A stretch of DNA of 64,000 bases from Lepidurus packardi (lineage: Eukaryota; Arthropoda; Branchiopoda; Notostraca; Triopsidae). Positions 12,001-20,387 of this stretch are shown here, piece by piece. The stretch spans positions 806,001 through 870,000 of the forward strand of contig JAKZAN010000004.1 in the NCBI GenBank assembly GCA_023053545.1. Reading direction: 5' to 3'. Numbering within the stretch: the stretch's first letter is position 1; each line of letters opens with the position of its first letter. The position numbers and the translations under genes were made by a program. The notes beneath the pieces were generated by a model. The model was not told the origin of the DNA. It did not search any database and saw only the letters and a list, made by a program, of their open reading frames with translations.

Positions 12001-12087
12001 GTTACCAAAAACTATCAGAGTTATGATGAATTTAAAACAATGTTCATCACTTCAATAGCGTCCTCACCAGAATTTGGCAGGATTTAA
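9083..12087 (+). CDS. SAM-like/HECT E3 ubiquitin-ligase-like protein carried by transposon
   Basis: Inferred exons: 9083-9166, 9327-9507, 9565-9941, 9995-10138, 10192-10281, about 10349-10530, an uncertain exon near 10570-10700, 10719-11196, 11243-11420, 11483-11689 and 11756-12087. The N terminus (FKLNMITDENAKFISE, ALGLTEIGLQLNF) has the spacing of a SAM domain. The middle is serine/aspartate-rich. The C-terminal third is a HECT fold: GIDAGALTREF in the N-lobe, FLTFATGSQGLSAVGYG, and the catalytic cysteine in AHVCANTVIIP. It resembles the G2E3-like HECT proteins that are abundant in some invertebrates and fish. It lies 82 bases downstream of the transposase on the same strand. The exon around 10600 does not join cleanly, so a frameshift there is possible. 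Confidence 0.7.
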
Positions 12088-14233
12088 GAATATTCAATTT
12101 GATCATGCTATAGGCTATGCTATAGGTTAAGTTATTAAATTAACCTAACCCAACTTTAACCCATCCAGGTAAAAAAATAGCACACCGGTGTTTGCTGATT
12201 TCAATCTGAAGAGCAGCAGATAATAGTATTATTCAAGTGCCTTAAATTGTTTTTATACCAAATTGGTCCATTATGATTATTGTTATCTGATTAGCATTTA
12301 CTGTACTCAAGTGCCATTTATTCCAAATTGATGCGTTTTTATCGTTATCAGCAGTCCATTTGTGATCTCGTCTGTTTTGTGGCGACCCTCGTCTGATTTG
12401 AATATTACTGCATACTCAAGTGCCTTCAATAATTATACCAAATTAATTACAATTTTTTAATCGTTGCTGGCTTATTACTACCGCGCTCTCATAAGTGCCT
12501 TCAATAATTATACTAAATTTGATCCTTCTATGCTGTTTGACTTCAATCTGTTATGATGGTGTCTGATTTCAATCTGAAGAGCAGATAATAGTATTATTCA
12601 AGTGCCTTAAATTGCTGTTATACCAAATTGATAAATTGGACGGTATTTGGTCCATTTTATGGTCCTTGATTATTAAGAAAAGAAACGGACGCATCTAACT
12701 TATCGATCGATCTTTAATTTATGTTTTATGTTTCATGCAGCATAGGTACCGGAACACTATAAAACAAGAATTAACTTTAATGAATATATGCTAATTATCT
12801 AAATATATAAAATAAATGTTCAAAATAAATACAGATAAAAAAGATGAGCTATTAACAAATCCTGTGACCGTGCCGTTTATGGATTCATTTTAGCGTATCC
12901 GCGTCTAAGGTAAATATTTTGTGCTTGTGTTAATTATTAGCTATATATGATCCTGCTGTTCTAATAAATCAATATCATCAAGTAATTACACTACCAAATC
13001 AGGCTATAGAAATTAATCAAGCAAACGCATCACTTCGAAGAAAAGTACTACAGAATTCCAATAATAAGTTTCGAACAGATTCGATTAATAACGTACACTC
13101 CGTGTTATTTTTCACTGTATTGGTTTTTGCATGGGATTCAATTACAAAGATGTAATAATTTGACCACACTTTTGAATAATAAAAGGTTACGAGGGAGGGC
13201 AATAAAATTCTGCAGCAACAAAGATGAAAAAGGTGAATGAAAAATATCGAAACGAAATTGCAATGAAACAGGAATTATTACTTTTAAAAAAACCGAATAA
13301 TCTCAAGTACAGTATTTAAATACTCCATGTGAGGTTATATACCTTTATTAGTCGGATAGTCGTTGGAAGTAATTTAAATTATTCCGCGTGTTTGTGTGTT
13401 ATATATTTATCTTTTCGTAGCAGTAAATTAACTGTGCGCCTATGTTCCAAATTAAATATAATTATAACGCTCAATTAGAAAGAGATTTATTACTATAATA
13501 CCCTTACCACTTTTTAACCATTATTATACAGACCCTTTTGAAACAATAAATCAAACAAATGAAGTACTACGGAATGCAATTTATACATGCTATGTTTCAA
13601 TGTATTTATTTTTGCACGATATAACAATCTGAAAAATACGTTTGAATAAAAGCGCTAAATATGGTACACGTTATTATTTTGCGAGGAAAGGAACACGTAT
13701 AATCTGCAACCATAATAATGCTCATATTATATCACTAACAGGTATAACCAACTTTAAAAAACATTGCACTATAATGAAAAAACCTGTATTCAAATAAATA
13801 AGAGATTGTAGACCAGAAATAAGGATATAAGTATAATATCACAATAAACTGATGAAACTATATAAATTAACAGCAGACTATACCAATAATGAATAAACCT
13901 ACTCCCATTAGAACTTATTAATTAACTCCTCAAACAAGTATAACGCTTATGAGTGCAATCTAAATACTTTATATGTATTCGCCACAACAATATTATTATT
14001 ACAGGCTTATTATTGTTACTATAGTGTGTAAAAAAAAACATTTCGCATAATATTATATCATGACATAAACAATCGGCATTCAAACAAATCATAACAAGAG
14101 GGGTTTGTTAAATGAACGTTAGAATATAGCAGAGTTTTGTTGAGGCTTTGAGCCTGTTTACTGTGGGCAATACGCAATAATAATAATAATAATAAATCAT
14201 AAATAAATAACAATAACAAATAGGCGTGGTTTG
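12088..14233. other. Gene-free AT-rich 3' region of the IS3EU-like element
   Basis: No coding frame of note. Between about 12200 and 12650 a short motif (CAAGTGCCTTAAATTG followed by TATACCAAATTG) recurs four times with variants, twice preceded by TTTCAATCTGAAGAGCAG. The remainder is low-complexity AT sequence with no recognisable gene, RNA or repeat boundary. Confidence 0.7.
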
Positions 14234-14596
14234 GAAGCGAGCCTGGCCCGGGCCAGGCGATAAAATCAGTGAGTTGATAGCACTTGAAAACACAGTCGTT
14301 TCGCATTTCGCGTTTGGTTTGTATGTCTGTACGCGTTTTCAGAGAAAGTTTGATACAACTTGTTCGAAGTTGATACACTAGGTGGAGTTTGATACAAGTT
14401 GATAGCAGTTGATAGAAGTTTTGATACAAGTTGATAGCAGTTGATAGAAGTTTTGATACAACTTGATAGCGTTTGAAAGAAGGTTTGATACAACTTGATA
14501 GCGTTTGATAGATTTTTACGGGTCGTCTTTTAGGCTATCAGTCAAGTCCGTTTTCTGTTGTATATCAAATAGTTTTGGGGCTTACCGAATGCCATA
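14234..14596 (-). repeat. Right terminal inverted repeat of the IS3EU-like element
   Basis: Reverse complement of 6567-6915 apart from the indels noted for the left end. It ends ...CTTACCGAATGCCATA immediately before the second GTGAAG duplication at 14597-14602. Confidence 0.9.
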
Positions 14597-14602
14597 GTGA
14601 AG

Positions 14603-15471
14603 AATATCATCGAAGTTTTGGTACTGCTGCTCTCTACATCAAAGATGAAAATGCTGACGTTATAGAAACCGGTAGTTCGTCTCTTTTGCGTAAAACTTTC
14701 ACAGAAAAATCTAAATTAGTGGAACTTATGGGCGTCTTGAATGTGGATTTATTCCAATGTCCCAAACTGTTGCTGCCCGATGTAAGCTGCGTCTTACGGT
14801 TACATCGACAAGCTGATAGTTTCTTGATTAGCCACAATGCGTTACCTGCAACACAGACTTATTCCTACAAAGTTGTTATCGAAAAAGCTCAAATGGTGTT
14901 GCGAGTTCATACTCTCAATTCTGAATATCGCTTAGGATTGGAGAAAATGTTGTTGGGGGGTAATGTAGCCAAATATCCTTTTCTTAAAACTGACGTTCGC
15001 TCTTTTACCATACCTGCTGGCACCATGCAAAAAACTGTGGAAGATTCCTACCTGCGTCGCGTTCCTCGACGGATAGTTATCGGTTTCTGGCTCAGCAATC
15101 CTTACCTGTTTCAACATCATAACGTATCTACCATAAGCGTGTCCCTCAACAATGAAGAAGTTCCTTTTCCAAGTATTCCTGTTGGTTCTGATGAATACCT
15201 GTTGGGTTATTACTCGCTTTTAGATTGTTACAATCTAGTGAACTCAGAGGTTGGACTATCATTTGAACGTGATCTTTACCAACAGTACTATCGTCTTTAC
15301 GGTTTTCAAATTATTCCCGTCACCGAAGGTTTTGGAATGTTGAAAGAGGGGAATTTGAAAATAGATGTTCGCTTTTCTAAAGCAGTAGTCGATTCTTTAA
15401 CTATGATTGTTTTTAGCGAAACAGATTCTTTGTTGCAAATTGATAGTGCTCGTCAAATTCTCGTTGAATGA
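14603..15471 (+). pseudogene. Capsid gene (F54H12.2-like), C-terminal part
   Basis: About 290 codons continuing the frame interrupted at 6566, with no internal stop. Characteristic stretches are FGTAALYIKDE, GVLNVDLFQCPKLLLPDV, FLISHNALPA and RRIVIGFWLSN, the conserved back half of the family. The apparent ATG at about 14575 lies in the transposon end and is not native. The stop at 15469-15471 is followed by a short spacer and the protease gene. Confidence 0.8.
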
Positions 15472-15579
15472 GTTGATTAGTTATGTCTTCATGGTTCAAA
15501 TGTTTGTTGACAGTGAACCTTTGAATCATCAATACACACCAAACCTTTGAAGTGGATAAAAGTCTTGATTTATTTAGCT

Positions 15580-16140
15580 ATGAATACTAGCCAGCTTTAT
15601 CATATCTTGCGTCATGACCCTGTTATTCAAAAACGTGGTTTTGAAACTTGGGTTATTCCTCGCGACCATCTTACTCGTCTCAAGTCCAACTCTGGGAAAC
15701 CTTTACTTGTTATTTGCAACACTCACCCTCATCAACATGAAGGTGTTCATTGGCTTTTAATTTATGTTCCGGCTATTGTCACCCCGCTGCAACCAGTTGA
15801 ATTTTTCGATAGTTTAGGTCAAAGCATCCATAGCTACCATCCGGACTTTGCCACACGGTGTGGTTCGCACCTCTGGCAAAACCATCCTTTAACCCTTCAA
15901 CATCCTACATCGCGCGCTTGTGGACAATGGTGTCTTTATGTGGCTTTACATCGAGCTCGAAATCATTCTTTGAAAAATATTCTAATTCCTTTTCGTTGCA
16001 ATAGCGGTAAAACTCGACTTTTACAACAAGATGGCTGGGTTGAAAAGCAAATTCAACAAAGATATGGGTTACAATTGAAACCCCTACGAATTGTGTGTAC
16101 TGACCAAACCTGTCGAGCTTTGTATGATGATGATGAATAA
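15580..16140 (+). CDS. Adenain-like cysteine protease of Polinton/adintovirus type
   Basis: 186 codons, close to the usual 200 of adenovirus-type maturation proteases. The catalytic set is visible: His57 in EGVHWLLIYV, an acidic residue in VEFFDSLG (Asp77), Gln107, and Cys114 in SRACGQWCLY. The Gln-to-Cys spacing of seven equals that of adenain. The ATG at 15580 was preferred to the upstream non-ATG start because the conserved region begins just after it. In related viruses the enzyme cleaves capsid and core precursors in the virion; its place directly after the capsid gene fits this. The frame is intact although its presumed partner gene is split. Confidence 0.85.
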   Translation: MNTSQLYHILRHDPVIQKRGFETWVIPRDHLTRLKSNSGKPLLVICNTHPHQHEGVHWLLIYVPAIVTPLQPVEFFDSLGQSIHSYHPDFATRCGSHLWQNHPLTLQHPTSRACGQWCLYVALHRARNHSLKNILIPFRCNSGKTRLLQQDGWVEKQIQQRYGLQLKPLRIVCTDQTCRALYDDDE

Positions 16141-16238
16141 TACAAACAAATTTCAATACAAATAGTGTATTTCTGACAATGTCAAACAATACAGATGGTG
16201 TATCTCTATGTTATTAGAGACATTTGCATACCCCGTTA

Positions 16239-16841
16239 TTAAAAACGTGGACGAAGAGTGCGACCATTGACAACAGCTTTTACTTTGGTTGACTTATGCT
16301 CTTCTATTTCAACATCAGAGTCTTCAACCATGGTGGGTTTATGCTTCTTGTCTTCAAACGTGGGTGTCGCCTCTTCTACTTCAGCGTCAGAATCTTCCAT
16401 CATTTTGACGATCTTGCGCTTCTTGAATTCTTTTACTTTCGTATTGGAAGCGTTCATTTTGACAATGGTACGTTTCTTGTCTTCTTTAATTGGCGGGCAC
16501 ACCTCTTCTATTTCAATATCAGAGTCTTCAGACTTGTCCTCTTGGTTGTTGATGTACTCTTTCAGTGCTAGCAACGCATCGATTACATCCTCGAGATGAT
16601 CGGTTGGAAAACCGTATGTGGCGCCATAGGTTGTCGGCTCTCCGGTGGCTCGTAACACTTTTACTGCCACCACCCAACGTTTTGCCGGTTTCCTGAGTGT
16701 GCAGTGCCAATGTCCTTTGACATGCACTGTCTTCTCTTGAAAACGGGTTGGGCTTTCTTCAGCGTAGACGGGTTGCCATTTACGCTCGCTTCTAAATCCG
16801 GAATTGGAGACTGCTCCAGTCTGCTTGTTAGAGTTTGACAT
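16239..16841 (-). CDS. Unrecognised viral-block protein with acidic repeats
   Basis: 200 codons, convergent with the protease and 98 bases from it. The first ~100 residues look globular (GHWHCTLRKPAKRWVVAVKV, YGFPTDHLEDVIDALLALKE). The rest is a repeated pattern of acidic patches (EDSDIEIEE, EDSDAEVEE, EDSDVEIEE) alternating with lysine runs, like a disordered chromatin- or DNA-associated tail. I do not recognise the family. A well-placed TATA box and initiator lie upstream (16864-16893), which supports it being a real gene with its own promoter. Confidence 0.6.
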   Translation of the reverse strand: MSNSNKQTGAVSNSGFRSERKWQPVYAEESPTRFQEKTVHVKGHWHCTLRKPAKRWVVAVKVLRATGEPTTYGATYGFPTDHLEDVIDALLALKEYINNQEDKSEDSDIEIEEVCPPIKEDKKRTIVKMNASNTKVKEFKKRKIVKMMEDSDAEVEEATPTFEDKKHKPTMVEDSDVEIEEHKSTKVKAVVNGRTLRPRF

Positions 16842-16863
16842 TATTATCAAATTCAGAAAGCTG

Positions 16864-16893
16864 ACTGAATACTTTTAAAAGGATGTGTGCTGT
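16864..16893 (-). promoter_or_regulatory. TATA box plus TCAGT initiator
   Basis: On the - strand TTTATAAAC is followed, with the initiator A 32 bases after the first T of TATAAA, by ATTCAGTCAG, the arthropod initiator consensus. The predicted start is about 25 bases before the ATG at 16841. Spacing is canonical. Confidence 0.65.
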
Positions 16894-16939
16894 TTATAAA
16901 GAAGATCGGCCGACTGCAAGGGTAGGGGAAACTGTGTCG

Positions 16940-17290
16940 ACGCGAGATAGCGAATTTATCAACCAATCAGTGATGGGGTGCACAGGCGCAAGAGTGTGGG
17001 TTGTCAAACACCCTAGCCTGAGAGTGTGCATGCATAACAATGGGGGTAGTCACACAGTCAAGTCTGAGGGGTGTGTCGATGGAAGAATGGGATTGGTCAA
17101 CACTCCTGCATGAGAGGGTGTGCGAGCGCAACAGTGTGGGTTGTCAAACACACTAACCTGAGGGAAGAGTGGGGATTGGTCAACATCTCAGCTTGAGGGG
17201 TGCGCAAGCGCAAGAGTTGGTATCGTTGAACATTCTAGTGTGTGTGTAGAGTGCACTGGCGTTATCAGAGAGTGTGTGCGTGTGCGACAG
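16940..17290. repeat. Degenerate tandem repeat
   Basis: Irregular units containing GTGTGGGTTGTCAAACAC and CTAGCCTGAGAGTGTG recur about four times, with relatives at 18430-18500. No gene seen. It separates the two divergent viral-block genes and could be regulatory or satellite DNA. Confidence 0.6.
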
Positions 17291-17307
17291 TTGACTGCCC
17301 GACGAGC

Positions 17308-17760
17308 ATGATGGCACGCTCTCCAAAAAGTTTTGTTACTGCTTTGGGTAAATTTCGTATTTACATAGCAACTGCAAATGGTTATCAATGTCTTGTAACG
17401 TGTGATAGTTCGAGTCAAGCATGTATTAAATTTATACATAACGAAGATCCGATTGTGTTTCACAACAATTTCAACGAAATTTGGGTTTGCGCGCAAGATG
17501 GTGCTTTCCGGTTTATTCCAGAACCTTCTCAACAAAGAATGCTTGTGAACCTATTCGTTGGTGGTGAGACCGCTTCTATTCAATCTATTAACGGATGTCT
17601 GCTTGATGATGGACTGACCTGTTCGATGGATATTGCCGATCATTTCCTGTGGAATGACTATATGCAATCCACGTGGACTTCTACAGAAATTGTAGAACCA
17701 ATGTTTGTGTACACCTGCACATTTAACAACGATAATTCTGTAAATGTTTGTATGTATTGA
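17308..17760 (+). CDS. Unrecognised viral-block protein (150 aa)
   Basis: Open from an ATG at 17308 (a second ATG follows immediately). The product is slightly acidic with no membrane segment and several aromatic strand-like stretches (FRIYIATANGYQCLVT, EIWVCAQDGAFRFIP, EPMFVYTCTF), suggesting a small beta-rich domain. I do not recognise it. Its first codons are duplicated in degenerate form at about 18530-18560, and a second degenerate copy of LGKFRIY-like sequence begins at about 17775, so the gene belongs to a locally duplicated set. It could be a virion accessory protein or a host-interaction factor; nothing in the sequence decides this. Confidence 0.45.
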   Translation: MMARSPKSFVTALGKFRIYIATANGYQCLVTCDSSSQACIKFIHNEDPIVFHNNFNEIWVCAQDGAFRFIPEPSQQRMLVNLFVGGETASIQSINGCLLDDGLTCSMDIADHFLWNDYMQSTWTSTEIVEPMFVYTCTFNNDNSVNVCMY

Positions 17761-18430
17761 AATGTATTCAACATGTTAAAATTCATTTTGGGTAAATTTG
17801 GTATTTACAGTGCTGCTGTGAAGGTTATCAAAAACGTAGTAACACGTGATAACAATAAATATTACTACATAACAAATAAATGAAGTTCTTGTGGACGCTC
17901 GCATAAGCTTTACTCCAACATCATGGCAAACTGTAATTATTATCACAAAGTTTATGTTCAAATAAATAATCTAAACTCGATTTAGATACAAAGAGTTTGA
18001 GGGTGCGAACTCGTGCAGAATTGTATATCGACCCAACATTCGATCACGACTACATCCCCTCGCCATCGATAAATTGTATTGTTCCAAAGTTTTTCTCTAT
18101 AGAACAATTCGCTATGGATACCAAAAGTGAAGCACTCAGTGTTATATTAAAATGTGGACAAGAACACTCCAACATTATGTTAAAAATAGTGCCAAGTGTT
18201 GTGATGGAACAGTTAAACAATGGGGAAAAACTGTGAAGCAAATATTGGTGAGAAAAATGTTTTTAAACGATGTGATAAAAAAATTGAAAGACTCTCCCAA
18301 CGAGTATGCTTTTGACAAACATTATAACAATGCGTCAGGTCAATTGAAAAGCAAAGTGACACGTTTGACAGTGCGCGCCAATGAAAAACTATATGGTATT
18401 CTCGAATACTCAATAACAGCCACAGCTTGA
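17761..18430 (+). pseudogene. Broken relative of the preceding gene and a second unknown frame
   Basis: From about 17775 the DNA resembles the start of the previous gene (TTTTGGGTAAATTTGGTATTTACA) but soon loses the frame. From 18114 a frame starting MDTKSEALSVIL is open to 18236; a one-base shift in the GGGGAAAAA run near 18225 links it to a frame ending ...LYGILEYSITATA at 18430. No family is recognised. It is reported as a probable frameshifted gene. Confidence 0.4.
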
Positions 18431-18646
18431 TGGGGTGTCAAACACATGAGTGTGAGCTGACAAGCATCCTAGCCAGAGGGGTTGTGCAAACGCAAGAGTT
18501 GGTGTTATCAGTGTGTGTGCAACAGTTGATAGCCTGATGGCACACTCTCCAAAAAATCTTACAGTGTAGTGAAACCACCAACCATTATTTTGAATGAATT
18601 TGTAATTGTATTTGTTGAAAGAAAATACATTTCGAAGGTTAAACTT

Positions 18647-19010
18647 ACAAAAAGTGTCTTTAACTTAAATGTCTATCTCCGAAAAAGTGTCATTAACTTT
18701 AATGTCTATTTTTGAAAAAGTGTCTTTACTTAAATGTGTGTGTATTTTGTGAAAAAAGTGTCTTTAACTTAAATGATGAATCTCGAAAAGTGTCTTTAAC
18801 TTTAATGTCTATTCTCGAAAAAGTGTCCTTAACTTTAATGTTGATTCTGAAAAAGTGTCTTTAACTTTAATGTCTATTCTCGAAAAAGTGTCCTTAACTT
18901 TAATGTCGAATCTGAAAAAGTGTCTTTAACTTTAATGGTAATCCTGAAAAAGTGTCTTTAACTTTAATGTCGAGTCCGAAAAAGTGTCTTTAACTTTAAT
19001 GGTAATTAAG
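18647..19010. repeat. Minisatellite, about 33 bp unit, 11 copies
   Basis: Eleven head-to-tail copies of a unit centred on AAAAAGTGTCTTTAACTTT with variable 3' ends. Copies become more uniform towards the right. There are no spacers, so it is not an interspersed array. It lies between the broken viral-block frame and the next frame at 19202. Bases 18431-18646 hold only repeat relatives and a degenerate copy of the 17308 gene start. Confidence 0.9.
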
Positions 19011-19201
19011 TTTGTTTGCGGAGGACACTGTTGTCGACACGAGAGCTGCTCAATTGTGAGGACAGCGCCAACGTGAAAGTGGCGGAAACGCTAGAAACTA
19101 GGTGTTGTCAAACCATACTGCGCAGGCGTCAGGGCGGGGACTAGGGGAGAAATGAAGGCATCCTATTGGTGCAGCCATAAAAGGGGCGGGGCTTGGGAGA
19201 A

Positions 19202-20132
19202 ATGGAGGCTTCCTATTGGTGCGGCAGTAATGGAGGTGGCAGTAATGGTGGTACCTATACTACTGCAGATCTTCCCGCGGCTCTCCCGCCGCCCACCAAA
19301 AAACACGACACTTCAAACATCAAAGCTACCGAGACCCGTTATGCGGATCACTCAGTCTTTGCCGCAGGTGTCCAAGTGATTGAGGCCAGTCCCAGGACTC
19401 TATTCACTCCTTCAGTGTGCACTGCACCTGAAATAGCGCGCGCTACATTCGCGCAGCTCGTAACCGATGACACTAACATCGGAAAACTTCTGTTGGAAGA
19501 GTATTTGGAGTATTACTCCACAGCTTTACTCTGGTTCCGCTTCATCACCATCAAGCAAAAATTGAGTTTAAATCTCACATCAAAGGAACAAGATGTTTTA
19601 ACACTCATCCAACCACTAATCTTCAGCATTCCAGAGCCCCTGATGCTAATGATTCGCTCACTAGGAACAGTGGTGACATCCACCAAACAACATTTGTTCC
19701 CAGACTTCCCCGCATTGCCAGACGAAATCATTAATGGTTTCGGAGGCTACTACGGTGACTTAGAGCCACCAGCCCCCGGCGTTAACAACTCACGCCACAA
19801 TCTCTACGCGGAGATCCCATGCCTAGGCGTTTCCGCCGAGGCCATTAGACACGCCTTAAGCGTTGAACCCCCAGGCCCATACGTATCATCCATCACATAT
19901 GGTCCCCTGCAGCCTAACCAAAATCTGTTAGGTTATCATCCTTAAGTCTTCGTCGCGTAGACGCTAAGAAATTGGCGTATACCGTTGGAATTACGGAAGC
20001 ACAATTTCCGAATTATCCAACTAATTCGATGATCAATATCGAATTCCTCCAAGGTGTTTCTGATGCTTTAGCAACTACAACTACCTTTAAGTCAACGCAA
20101 GTTAACTTCCACACTTTATCAGAGGTTGGATG
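19202..20132 (+). pseudogene. Unrecognised ~310 aa protein, one frameshift
   Basis: The frame from ATG 19202 runs to 19945; homologous-looking sequence continues in another frame (LSLRRVDAKKLAYTVGITE...) to a stop at about 20132, implying a one-base shift near 19940. It has a flexible Gly/Ser N terminus, then a helical body (FAQLVTDDTNIGKLLLEEYL, LTSKEQDVLTLIQPL) and a Pro/Gly-rich segment. The style suggests a nucleocapsid- or gag-like structural protein, but I cannot name it. Upstream, a 55 bp direct duplication (19148-19230) brings CATAAAAGGGGCGGG and two ATTGG boxes, promoter-like. It could be the last gene of the viral block or a separate insertion. Confidence 0.5.
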
Positions 20133-20387
20133 ATTAAGTTATCAAGTTATCATTAAAACGCCGGTTTGTCTTTGTTCTCTACGATGCCAACTGCGTGTTA
20201 GGTGACTTATTTTCCATTTTTTGTTTTTGGAATAGAGAACTTGCCAAATTCACTAGTGACATCTAGTGATGTTTACATAAACTAACCGCCGCCATTAGAC
20301 GCGACTTTTTCGCTGTTCTCACTTTCCCTAGACCTGCGGTGGTGAGTTCCGTTTTCTTTGTTATAATAAATAAGTTTTCAAAATTCA

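Larger units (their letters stand above)
6567..14596 (+). mobile_element. IS3EU-like DNA transposon, 8030 bp, nested in capsid gene
   Basis: Bounded by inverted ends reading TATGGCATTCGGTAAGCC and flanked on both sides by the hexamer GTGAAG (6561-6566 and 14597-14602), a clean 6 bp target site duplication. It carries an integrase-fold DDE transposase (7271-9000) and a SAM/HECT-domain gene (9083-12087), both on the + strand with many short introns. The DDE type, 6 bp duplication and TAY termini fit the eukaryotic IS3EU superfamily as I know it. Polintons also make 6 bp duplications, but their ends start AG and no polymerase or packaging ATPase is present inside these borders. The gene-free 3' third is AT-rich. 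Confidence 0.85.

Noticed and set aside
6567-14596. Polinton as identity of the nested element because of the 6 bp duplication
   Set aside because: Ends begin TAT, not AG, and no polymerase, ATPase or capsid gene lies between the TIRs; the capsid gene is outside.
16258-16599. 113-codon frame on the + strand
   Set aside because: Antisense shadow of the acidic-repeat gene; Ser-rich composition is the complement of Asp/Glu codons.
18647-19010. CRISPR-like array
   Set aside because: Units are head to tail without unique spacers, and the genome is eukaryotic; it is a minisatellite.
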